Below are positions 23,901 through 31,158 of a stretch of 53,808 bases of DNA, piece by piece. Made by a program: the position numbers and the translations under genes. This DNA is from Clostridia bacterium. Its GTDB lineage: Bacteria; Bacillota; Clostridia; Christensenellales; SZUA-584. The notes under the pieces are model-generated. The model was given only the letters and a program-made list of their open reading frames with translations, did no database searches and had not been told where the DNA came from. Positions within the stretch are counted from its first letter, which is position 1. Every line of letters begins with the position of its first letter. The stretch covers positions 1 to 53,808 of the forward strand of contig QKIQ01000074.1 of assembly GCA_003249555.1 (NCBI GenBank), given 5' to 3'.

Positions 23901-26455
23901 CCCTTTGTGTATTGAACCAAAACTGTAAAGTCGAGACGTTCGGGCGCATTGTCCGCAATGCTTATCATTCCGGAATTTGCATCAACGGATACATATCTTA
24001 TATCATCCTTACTTCCTTTTCCGGTCTGGTCCTGTATCGCATAGAACTTGTAGTCACCACTCGAGGATGCGGGCTTAATGTTAATAGTGACTCCGTCAGC
24101 ACCGCCCGAAATATCAATGTATTTCAATTTCAACAAATTATCGCTACTGTTTTTTATATTATATGAATTGGTATCGAATGTAATCGCATTGTCATTTGTC
24201 TCAAATTCAGACGCAAACTCAAGAGAGCCTATGGTGAGTATGGGGAATTTCATTTCTGCAATCGTCACTGCGTCATCCCAGCCAAATACGTTCCATGAAA
24301 ACGAAAGCGCCACATAAATACCGGTTTCGCTCTTCAGGCCACCCGCCAAATTCATGCTTGAGCTCGAATCGCCTGCATCATTCTTATAATCGTAATCAAA
24401 CCTCAAATACCCGGAAATTTCTTCATAAACACCAACTTCTGCGGCAAATCCGAAATTAAAAACTTTATTCAAATGAAGCACGCTGAAATTAACACCGGCC
24501 TCAAAACCGGCACGGATGCCCACCTTCCCCTTAAGCGTTGCGTCAAAGTGAAGCGTGGATTTCAGTCTTTTACTAAAGGTTTCCATCTTCGTTCTGGATG
24601 CTTCTAAAGAACCGGCTGAGTAATCAATATTACACATGCCGACTTTGCGCAATTCCGTGGTGTTAAAGTTTAAGTCTAAACCGGCCCTCATGCCCACGCT
24701 GACCTTAAAATCCAGCGTAAACTGAATGGACAAAACTTCATATACGGTAATCGTTTTTTCACCGAGCTGTTTGGATAGAATCTCGACATAATCCAAATCG
24801 CCTCCAAAAAGGTCTTCCTTATTCAGGCTATCAACGATTGCTTGTGTTTTATCTGCGCTTTGAGAGTCAACCAGTTTCTGTATCTCATCGGTTATATTCA
24901 CCGTGCCGCTGGTGGTTGCAATGACCGCACTGAAAGACATGTCGAACTTATTGTCCAAATACACGCCTTTATCCGCATATAATTTCGCATTTTTAACGCA
25001 AAACCAACCATATGCTGTTGAGGTGATATCTTCACTCATTGAGAGCTTTAATGTCAGCTTCACGTTTTTATCTAGATTGATGTTGATATCCCCTGTTGTG
25101 AATTTGATTCGCCCGTAACATCCGTTATCGTTATTTGCGTCATCTTTTGTTTTGCCAAACGAAATGTCAAAACTCACATTCTTCAACAAGTCTTTTATGG
25201 CGCTTATGCTTAGATTTTCAAACCGTTTTTGATTATTTGCATCCAGCGTGGCCACCGTGTCCTTCAACGTCGGGCTTTCTTTTATACCTCTTGCGATAGC
25301 CGTACACAGATAATCGTACCCTTCGCTTTCCATAAGCGAAGTCTTTAGGCTTTGCTCAAGCTCACCCGTGCTTTCGTCGTCCTCTTCAAAGTAGGCAGCA
25401 TCGCCGCTGTAATATAACTCAAATTCCGAATATATCTCATCGATATTCGGTGTAATGACGTCAAGATAATAACCTTCATTATTCTTTACAACATGAATCA
25501 CTTTGTAATATTGATTTTCATCGGCATCCTTTTTGCCGCTGCCAAAGCTTAAGATGTCTCCAATCTTATAATCGTCGTCTTCTTTTATTAACACCGCACG
25601 GTAAATCTCTTTGCCGTTATCATTTTCATTGCCCGTCTCCCCGTCGGCCACTTCTCCGGCCAATTCAAAATCCGATACATCATCGGATGAAAGAAGTTTG
25701 GGCTCTGCCTTTAAAACAACATTATTGACGTTCTCTTTGTATACCGTAAAATTGTAGTTTGTGATACCCAAGCCAGATACGTCTTCCTCACCCGCTTTAA
25801 TAAAGCCAACCGTGTTGGTATCCAGTATCTCAATAGAATATGTATTGCCCGGAGTATAGCCGTCTTGCGAATAGAGCAGATAACCATCGTTCTGCCGCTT
25901 GACCGACAGCGTTTTTCCGTCTTCAAAATCCGTAACGGAAAAATAGATATATTCAGCAAGATTGTCCTGCGTCAGTTCCGCCTCGGAACGAACAACAAAG
26001 GTGATATCGCTTTGGCAATCCTTGATATGCTCCGCTTTGTCAACTTTCATTTCAGGCTGATACCACGCGGCATAGAGCATTGTGTCCTCTAAGAAAATAT
26101 CGCTCTCTTTATACACGTTGACAGGTGCTTCTTCGTAGTACCATCCGGCAAACACATAGCCATTGCGTACAGGCGTACCAACTTCGGTCAACGCTCCGCC
26201 TTTGAGCACCGCCTGACTTTCAATTTCGCTGCCGCCGGTACTGTCAAAGGCAACCTTTACCTGAGCATGAGAATGAAAAACCTCAGAACTAATAAAAAAA
26301 ACGCCTGCGGCAACAACACAAATCAACAACACGGCAATAAGACAACAAATCAAAATTTTACTTTTCTTTTCATGGCGCTTATTGTTTTCTGAAACTTCCA
26401 TGAAACCATCTGCACGATTCTGTTTCGTGAAGTTGTTATTATTATCAGTCTTCAT
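20978..26455 (-). CDS. Giant surface protein with InlB-type B-repeats and a beta-helix-like C terminus
   Basis: 1825 residues. It starts with a charged cytoplasmic tail (about 1-33), then one membrane helix (about 34-57) with no cleavage signal, so the bulk should face outward (N-in anchor). Directly after comes an InlB B-repeat-like unit (VAFDSTGGSEIES to YAGWYY-type); several more occur in the last third (FDANGGKFAD, FDAGEGHFDGG). The middle is a long beta-rich region with no domain I can name. The last 250 residues are rich in short V/I/T strands with many Asn/Gly turns, like a carbohydrate-binding or right-handed beta-helix domain. No C-terminal anchor and no LPXTG. GGGGG precedes the ATG. 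Unlike the other surface genes here, it has no c-di-GMP riboswitch. Likely role: adhesion or cell-surface structure. Confidence 0.82.
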   Translation of the reverse strand: MKTDNNNNFTKQNRADGFMEVSENNKRHEKKSKILICCLIAVLLICVVAAGVFFISSEVFHSHAQVKVAFDSTGGSEIESQAVLKGGALTEVGTPVRNGYVFAGWYYEEAPVNVYKESDIFLEDTMLYAAWYQPEMKVDKAEHIKDCQSDITFVVRSEAELTQDNLAEYIYFSVTDFEDGKTLSVKRQNDGYLLYSQDGYTPGNTYSIEILDTNTVGFIKAGEEDVSGLGITNYNFTVYKENVNNVVLKAEPKLLSSDDVSDFELAGEVADGETGNENDNGKEIYRAVLIKEDDDYKIGDILSFGSGKKDADENQYYKVIHVVKNNEGYYLDVITPNIDEIYSEFELYYSGDAAYFEEDDESTGELEQSLKTSLMESEGYDYLCTAIARGIKESPTLKDTVATLDANNQKRFENLSISAIKDLLKNVSFDISFGKTKDDANNDNGCYGRIKFTTGDININLDKNVKLTLKLSMSEDITSTAYGWFCVKNAKLYADKGVYLDNKFDMSFSAVIATTSGTVNITDEIQKLVDSQSADKTQAIVDSLNKEDLFGGDLDYVEILSKQLGEKTITVYEVLSIQFTLDFKVSVGMRAGLDLNFNTTELRKVGMCNIDYSAGSLEASRTKMETFSKRLKSTLHFDATLKGKVGIRAGFEAGVNFSVLHLNKVFNFGFAAEVGVYEEISGYLRFDYDYKNDAGDSSSSMNLAGGLKSETGIYVALSFSWNVFGWDDAVTIAEMKFPILTIGSLEFASEFETNDNAITFDTNSYNIKNSSDNLLKLKYIDISGGADGVTINIKPASSSGDYKFYAIQDQTGKGSKDDIRYVSVDANSGMISIADNAPERLDFTVLVQYTKGCSLFSKDMELITKNINFTYMKYKVADSTKKYKAAFYAPDGSVIEQKEYYVGQIPVPPAEDTYDDLFAFTQYKLISWARPWKEDIKAIYADTAYHLDYDLNYKNISFYGAVNSEQTGKYEHGLLATVPTLVGEMPIPPASVEMDIEPGWEFDSWSPELREVQTDYNYSACYRQDPDYCWTSFYLDNTRISAEYVKKGTLPEAPDMSRYNTDDQQFVGWWPSLHVSSNNSEVYYAVFNKYVNVTFKDADGKIISEQRVLSGKTPEAPKVEEVIEGDEDYYENRFSHWATDKGAKLGPVYSDTEFSPVYDKHYLEVTTIFDAGAHTFADGTKIKEFNGTYAPYNFLYLPQVTYRDNENTYTVDYWQSTERVNGSYVKLYMSGFYTDYKYNMTFTPVFKKEAAIEYTVRFYGGDKAVYLTGHYGDVITADMLTGLKKTSTVNNYVYVLKDYGLTLPYKFGTMLGADGLPAVYISVMAKFELVGINNTFTFDANGGKFADNETVKTVTGSYGTRASFTEEPAKADDDRYIYEFVGWSDNKDSTSGSSFSDFVINGNSTFYAIYSKTLKNYTVTFDAGEGHFDGGSSTVVQTYHYGDTIVPPADPVREADTVYRYVFLGWQPTLTAGTKVTAGSTYTATYRAIRVDGTLEETGIIVSDGSSYEDICANHISGYTYALVGTQAIPTLTVTGNGLEFSGTSGEVCVVIESGVTDVMFNDLTLSGAYTDANAVLDMEDTATQLTIHIKGSCVIRNTENAKQAARFERPVLLTGSGANAALAISAKGHNASVYCANTLSVDLLELEIAAQKREGDASFPVTPIGGDGSGGDWLFTNSTIRFVSQGNACEIISGIRLLDSSLTAVGEAGMVVAGDIRLSGASTVDVTASGAGAVALQSASLIFDDFTGSFSAGSTHATSPGTAVMAFGSILFRESGLDVSADKYNLGGTEIGTFHDDVTSSDYASFGIRTGETLVPAASVTVTP

Positions 26456-26603
26456 TGTATAATCCCCCGTTCTTTTCTTTCACACATATATCAATTCGGA
26501 TCATTCGATGATTCATCTGTAAATTTTGGTGAACGAGAAATATCCCGCCGCAGTCAGACAATTTGAAAAATAAACGACTTTTAGGTCTTTAACATAATTA
26601 AAC

Positions 26604-26639
26604 AAAAAAAGCCTACAATAGTATTTCTCATACTATAAT
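26604..26639 (-). terminator. Terminator of the two-HTH regulator gene
   Basis: ACAATAGTA/TACTATAAT pairs as a stem of 6 bp plus two outer pairs, followed on the minus strand by AGGC and seven U residues. It lies about 55 nt past the stop of the regulator gene and before the giant surface-protein gene. The four-base gap before the U-run makes it weaker than usual. The rest of 26456-26692 should hold the promoter of the surface-protein gene. Confidence 0.6.
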
Positions 26640-26692
26640 AGGATATAATTTCCGATTTGAATAGTAACCTCACAACGCAAAAAAGTCACGTT

Positions 26693-27871
26693 TTAAAAAA
26701 TATATTTTGTCAGCTCATCCCTGCCTGATATTAAAAGCTTTGAGTAAACTCTCGTCATGATGTTTTTAAGCCTTCCTATGGAAATGCCATATTGTTTTGC
26801 GATTTTTGCGTAAGGAATATGGCGCGCCACCATCAAAGCAATGTGATATTCGCGCAGACTCAACATGAGCGTAATATTTTCCCTGGTGAACTGATTGTGA
26901 AACGCAATCCAGTGCTTCCAAGTGCGTTTCCATTCATTGATGACCACATCGTAATAATGGGGAAACACCTGCTCCAAGCACTGCTCGACCAGACCGCCCA
27001 TCGCAGTCACCAGCTCAGCAAAAGGAGTAATAAAGCCGTGGGGTAAAGCAATGCGCATAACATCAATCAACCATTGCCGCGCTTCATTGTCGCGCTCTAA
27101 AGCATGACAGGCCGCGGCGCACGTCACCCGCAGATATATATCGGGTATCGTGATACCCTGATCAGATGCGCATAATGTCAGCGCGGTTTGCGCCACAGCA
27201 AGCATAGACTTATATTCACCCAAGCACTGAAAATATTTGGCTCTCAAGTAAAGCGCGTCCGATTTTGCCTGAGCCGGAAGCGCACTGAAATCACCTTTTT
27301 TTAACCAATGGGGAGCCATGCCCGGAGCAATCACACTTACTGCGGCAGTGGCAAGCGCCAGCTGCGCAACAGCCGTAAAAGGGCTCCCTTTTCCCGCTTG
27401 CGTCCATCCCTTAAGATAGGTTTCAATCTGAGTGTAAGCGCGATAATCACCCAGGCTGATGGCCGCCGGGATCGCTACAGGACAAGCGCGCAGCCGCGCC
27501 GCGTCGTCTCCTTTTGTTGCTTCATAGCAGCGCAACGTTTTCTCAAAATCACCCCGCAAATAAGCCAGCTCACCTTCATACTGTAGCTTAAGCCTTGATT
27601 CCTTTACTGTATCTAAAATGGCATCGGGATGACGGACCGGCATAGGAGCGGTAGTCGATTCAAACACATATATCAAATCCGACAATAACGGTTTTTGAAG
27701 CAGCTTCTTCTCTCTGCGAGGGTCAACGGGTTTTTCCGCATCCCCCGGTATCATCCACGACCTTCCATATTTTCTAACTCCGTGTATTCTATTGTCAGCC
27801 AAAAACCGCTGAACCTGTCTAAGAGAAACGCCCCATTTTTCAGAAGCCTCCGCCGTGGAAATGTATTCCAT
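26693..27871 (-). CDS. Transcription regulator with N- and C-terminal helix-turn-helix motifs
   Basis: About 392 residues (ATG at 27871 behind AAGGGCGG; an upstream GTG at 27901 has no ribosome site). The N-terminal 60 residues are an excisionase/MerR-like winged HTH: YISTAEASEKWGVSLRQVQR and GVRKYGRSWMIP. The middle is Ala/Leu-rich helical repeats (TPR-like). The last 50 residues form a LuxR/GerE-like HTH (YAKIAKQYGISIGRLKNIM). It is the upstream neighbour, on the same strand, of the giant surface-protein gene, so local control of that gene is plausible but unproven. Confidence 0.72.
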   Translation of the reverse strand: MEYISTAEASEKWGVSLRQVQRFLADNRIHGVRKYGRSWMIPGDAEKPVDPRREKKLLQKPLLSDLIYVFESTTAPMPVRHPDAILDTVKESRLKLQYEGELAYLRGDFEKTLRCYEATKGDDAARLRACPVAIPAAISLGDYRAYTQIETYLKGWTQAGKGSPFTAVAQLALATAAVSVIAPGMAPHWLKKGDFSALPAQAKSDALYLRAKYFQCLGEYKSMLAVAQTALTLCASDQGITIPDIYLRVTCAAACHALERDNEARQWLIDVMRIALPHGFITPFAELVTAMGGLVEQCLEQVFPHYYDVVINEWKRTWKHWIAFHNQFTRENITLMLSLREYHIALMVARHIPYAKIAKQYGISIGRLKNIMTRVYSKLLISGRDELTKYIF

Positions 27872-28286
27872 ACCAGAACCGCCCTTGTATTTACTAATCA
27901 CAGTTAATTATAGTCGTTTGAGCGACTAGTTTCAAATGAATATGCATGGAAATTGACACGGAAATAAGAGATGGTCTTACAATCGTTATCGTAAACAATA
28001 ATGCTTTCATTTGCTGGATATTTTGCGTAGATTGCCACCCAATAATGGGATAAATACGGCAGATACTTTTCTTTATCGATAAGCCGGAAAGCTGGAAGAA
28101 TCATATGAAATCTGACGTAAAAATAAATTAGGAGGAATAGTGAGACCTTGTTTTTTTTATCTTCTCCCAGCTTCACCGCTACTTATATTTATATATAAAC
28201 AAGTGTTTTCCGTTTGAAAACTCCTTTTTATATTAATTTTATTGTTTTTCCCATCAATGGTAACCTTTAGAGCTCATTGCGTTTTA
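27872..28286. other. Intergenic stretch with no convincing gene
   Basis: AT-rich, 415 nt. An open frame of 90 codons (28176 to 27904, minus strand, GTG start) has no ribosome-binding site and no recognisable family, so it is not called. A weak hairpin GTTTTC/GGAAAAC at about 28204-28220 may end the amino-acid transporter transcript. Confidence 0.5.
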
Positions 28287-29009
28287 CTACAGTATCCTGC
28301 TTAAAAATTCTTTTGTTCTTTCTTCCTTCGGATCATTGAATATCGCTTCTGGTGACGATTCTTCAATAATACGTCCTTCATCCATATAAATCACATTATC
28401 CGCCACTTCTCTGGCGAAACCCATTTCATGGGTAACAACCGCCATCGTCATCCCATCGTTGGCAAGCTTTTTCATGACCTCCAGCACATCACCCACCAGT
28501 TCAGGATCGAGTGCTGATGTCGGTTCATCAAAAAGCATGATTTTCGGGTTCATCGCAAGCGCGCGCGCAATCGCGACACGTTGTTTCTGTCCCCCGGAAA
28601 TCATGGACGGATATACATTCGCTTTGTCCAGCATACCCACTTTGTCCAACAGCTCCGAGCCCAGCTTAGTGGCTTCACTTTTAGACATACCTTTCACCTG
28701 CGTGAGCCCTTCGATCACATTGCCCATCACCGTCATATGCGGAAACAGATTGAAATGCTGAAACACCATACCCACTTCCTGCCGTATCTCATGAAGCTTC
28801 TTTGTCTTATGATCCACCACTTTACCGTCGATCATGATCGTCCCTTTTTGGGCTCTTTCCAAAAAATTCAGGCAGCGCAAAAGCGTGCTTTTGCCCGATC
28901 CGCTTGCACCGATAATGACGATCACTTCACTGGGATCAACCTGCAGATTGATACTGTCAAGAACCTTGTGCCTGCCGTACCACTTGCTGAGATTGTTTAC
29001 TTTAATCAT
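28287..29009 (-). CDS. Polar amino-acid ABC transporter ATPase (GlnQ type)
   Basis: A 240-residue ATPase: Walker [17 protein letters not shown]-loop [13 protein letters not shown], signature [13 protein letters not shown] and Walker [16 protein letters not shown], then VVTHEMGFA. The start at 29009 has AGGAGGT seven nucleotides upstream. It is third in the binding-protein, permease, ATPase operon. Exact amino acid unknown. Confidence 0.95.
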   Translation of the reverse strand: MIKVNNLSKWYGRHKVLDSINLQVDPSEVIVIIGASGSGKSTLLRCLNFLERAQKGTIMIDGKVVDHKTKKLHEIRQEVGMVFQHFNLFPHMTVMGNVIEGLTQVKGMSKSEATKLGSELLDKVGMLDKANVYPSMISGGQKQRVAIARALAMNPKIMLFDEPTSALDPELVGDVLEVMKKLANDGMTMAVVTHEMGFAREVADNVIYMDEGRIIEESSPEAIFNDPKEERTKEFLSRIL

Positions 29010-29024
29010 CGCGTTCACCTCCTA

Positions 29025-29675
29025 TTAAGTTCTGCGATTGCTGACTGTCAGCCTGCGTTCGATAAGATTCGTGCCGATTGTCAGCAACGACGTCATGATC
29101 AAATAAAATATTGCCGCAATAGCAAGCGCATCCATCATCCTAAAGCTGGATGCCCCAAGCTGTTTGGCCTTGAGCAGAAGCTCAGGAATAGCGATGGAGC
29201 TTGCAAGCGAAGAATCCTTAAGCGCAATAATAAATTGGTTGCTTAAAGGCGGCAGCGCACGTTTAAACGCCTGCGGGAGTATGATGCGCCGCATCACCTT
29301 GCGCCTTGTCATGCCTAAAGAAGTCCCGGCTTCTCTCTGACCATAATCAATCGATTGTATGGCTCCTCTGAATATCTCCGCAATATACGCGCCGTTGTGG
29401 ATACCAAGTGCAATAAATGCCGCAGGAATATCGCCAATATCGATGATCTTAACAAGTCCAAAGTATATCATTAACAGCTGCAACAGCAGCGGCGTGCCTC
29501 GAATAACCCATATATAAGCTTTGGCAGGTATGTTTAGCACCTTGTGCTTAGATAATCGCAGCAGCGCAAATATCAGCCCTAAAACCAGACCGACCAAAAT
29601 ACCCAGTACTGTTACCTCCAGCGTCATCAAAGCTGCAGGCCAAAACAAATGAAAATGACTTAAAATGTAGTCCAA
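29025..29675 (-). CDS. Polar amino-acid ABC transporter permease (GlnP/HisM type)
   Basis: A membrane subunit of about 216 residues with five helices and the coupling motif EAGTSLGMTRRKVMRRIILP. The start is uncertain. A TTG at 29675 has the best site (AAAGGGGG, 7-nt spacing) and is used here; ATG codons at 29696 and 29738 in the same frame lie against or beyond a perfect palindrome (29698-29721) and have poor ribosome sites. It forms a typical PAAT-family transporter with the genes on either side. Confidence 0.9.
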   Translation of the reverse strand: MDYILSHFHLFWPAALMTLEVTVLGILVGLVLGLIFALLRLSKHKVLNIPAKAYIWVIRGTPLLLQLLMIYFGLVKIIDIGDIPAAFIALGIHNGAYIAEIFRGAIQSIDYGQREAGTSLGMTRRKVMRRIILPQAFKRALPPLSNQFIIALKDSSLASSIAIPELLLKAKQLGASSFRMMDALAIAAIFYLIMTSLLTIGTNLIERRLTVSNRRT

Positions 29676-29697
29676 ATAAAATCCCCCTTTCAGCATA

Positions 29698-29721
29698 GTC
29701 AAAAAGGTGTCCCTTTTTGAC
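29698..29721 (-). repeat. Perfect palindrome just upstream of the permease gene
   Basis: GTCAAAAAGG-TGTC-CCTTTTTGAC, ten-base arms around a 4-nt loop. As RNA it is a hairpin directly before the permease start region. It could reduce permease translation or be an operator-like site. Confidence 0.7.
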
Positions 29722-29742
29722 TTAATCACCATATCCAAATAA

Positions 29743-29787
29743 CTGTGTTTTTTTACACAGATAGAGCCTGTCAGCTGCGACAGGCTC
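29743..29787 (-). other. Two consecutive stem-loops after the binding-protein gene
   Basis: GAGCCTGTC/GACAGGCTC (29764-29787, 9 bp) and CTGTGT/ACACAG (29743-29760, 6 bp). They follow the stop of the amino-acid-binding protein and precede the permease. A stem without a U-run at this place commonly raises binding-protein output relative to membrane subunits. Confidence 0.6.
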
Positions 29788-29817
29788 CACCCACAATAGC
29801 AGCTTTTAAATTTCGCG

Positions 29818-30648
29818 TTACTCTACAGTGACATCAACGCCGAGCCATTTTTCGCTGATTTGCGTCAGCGTACCATCTTCATGCATATCGGTCAGTATAT
29901 CGTTGATGGCTTCAAGCAGCTCATCATCGTTCTTATTGATCGCTATACCGATTCTTTCCGAACGCATCACACCTCCGGCCAATGCCAATATTTCTCCGCC
30001 TTCCATGTCTTTCATCGCTGTGACAGCCACGATTTTATCGGTGATCACGCCGTCTACGCGACCGTTGATCAATTCCATCAATGTAGAATTATCGTCATCG
30101 TACAGCTTAAGCTCCGCATTCAAAGCTTGCGCATCTTTTTCAAAGTTGGTTGCTGTCACAACAGCGATCTTCTTGCCTTCCATCTGGCTCGGATCCGTGA
30201 TCCCCGAATCCTTTGCCACAATAAGTTGCGCACCCGAATAATAGTACGGTTCTGAGAAGTTCACCGATTGAAGCCGTTTGTCCGTGATCGCCATGCTGCC
30301 AAGGATCCCATCATAACGTTCGTTACGCAGGCCTTCTATAAGACCCGACCATTCACCGGTCACATAATTAAGCTCCACACCCAGCCGATCAGCAATCACT
30401 TGACCGACTTCTACGTCAAAACCAATCACCTCACCATTATCATCAATATAGTTAAAAGGTGGATAACCGCCGCTTCCTACAACAGTCAGTTTTCCGGCAT
30501 CCATTACTCTTTGAAGACTGTCTGATTCAGCATCCGTGCTGGCATTACCCTCTGCTTTGGCATTCACGCCGGCATTAGCGCAAGCCGCCAATATTAAAAC
30601 GATCGATAAAACGCATACAAATACAACGCTTTTCTGACTAAAGCTCAT
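29818..30648 (-). CDS. Amino-acid-binding lipoprotein of the ABC transporter
   Basis: A 276-residue extracellular binding protein of the SBP_bac_3 family: lipobox ILAAC near residue 23, then GGYPPFNYIDDNGEVIGFDV, the conserved LRNERYDGILGSMAIT, NFSEPYYYSGAQLIV and the C-terminal EKWLGVDVT. GGAG precedes the ATG. First gene of its operon, with a promoter at 30703-30732 and a palindrome in the leader. Confidence 0.94.
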   Translation of the reverse strand: MSFSQKSVVFVCVLSIVLILAACANAGVNAKAEGNASTDAESDSLQRVMDAGKLTVVGSGGYPPFNYIDDNGEVIGFDVEVGQVIADRLGVELNYVTGEWSGLIEGLRNERYDGILGSMAITDKRLQSVNFSEPYYYSGAQLIVAKDSGITDPSQMEGKKIAVVTATNFEKDAQALNAELKLYDDDNSTLMELINGRVDGVITDKIVAVTAMKDMEGGEILALAGGVMRSERIGIAINKNDDELLEAINDILTDMHEDGTLTQISEKWLGVDVTVE

Positions 30649-30668
30649 TTCTTAATCTCCTTTTTTGG

Positions 30669-30732
30669 TAACAGCTGTTAATTTAACCCATGGGCAGTAT
30701 TAATTATATAATATATGCCTTCAATGGGTCAA
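30669..30732 (-). promoter_or_regulatory. Promoter and operator-like palindrome of the amino-acid transporter operon
   Basis: TTGACC (-35, 30727-30732) and TATAAT (-10, 30703-30708), spacing 18. Downstream of the expected start lies TAACAGCTGTTA (30669-30680), a perfect 12-bp palindrome and a probable repressor site of unknown regulator. The plus-strand rest of 30733-31007 shows no gene. Confidence 0.65.
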
Positions 30733-31007
30733 TCAGCCTGAGATATGCTCATATGGGGTAAACCTATCTGACTTGTGATAAGACGTAAATGATTTGCCTA
30801 TACTTACTTATGGAGTCATAATGCTCCGATTTATGTATGAATAGGTCAGTGCAAAACCATATTTACCTATGCGAATCAATTTTTCTCAATACGAACACTT
30901 TATAAAGTGCCATCCACTTTCGGCTCAGTGATATCAGAGGCCATATCAATGAGCTAATAAGGAATGAAACAAATATAATCAAAATAATTATGAGGGGAAA
31001 ATAATAG

Positions 31008-31148
31008 CTGCCAGTTTGACAGCTCTCAGACTGTCAAAAAAGCTAAAAAATAATTCGTGGGCAAGACGGGCTTTGCCCGCGCAGCCCACACCTTAAAACT
31101 GGCGAAAAACCGAAGGTTTATCAACAAGCTCAGATCTGCCAGTTTGAC
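31008..31148. repeat. Structured element bounded by 13-bp direct repeats
   Basis: CTGCCAGTTTGAC occurs at 31008-31020 and 31136-31148, 128 bp apart. Between them are several inverted repeats: TTTGACAG/CTGTCAAA, GTGGGC/GCCCAC with GGGC/GCCC inside, and AAACC/GGTTT. It lies just past the stop of the phosphorylase gene and does not look like part of a protein. It resembles a small dispersed palindromic or MITE-like element, which only a genome search could show. One hairpin may act as terminator for glgP. Confidence 0.55.
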
Positions 31149-31158
31149 ATCTCTATTT

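Noticed and set aside
26456..26692. c-di-GMP riboswitch upstream of the giant surface-protein gene
   Set aside because: GGCAAACC and GGACGCAAAG signatures are absent on the minus strand.
27904..28176. 90-codon open frame on the minus strand
   Set aside because: GTG start without ribosome-binding site, no family resemblance, AT-rich intergenic context.
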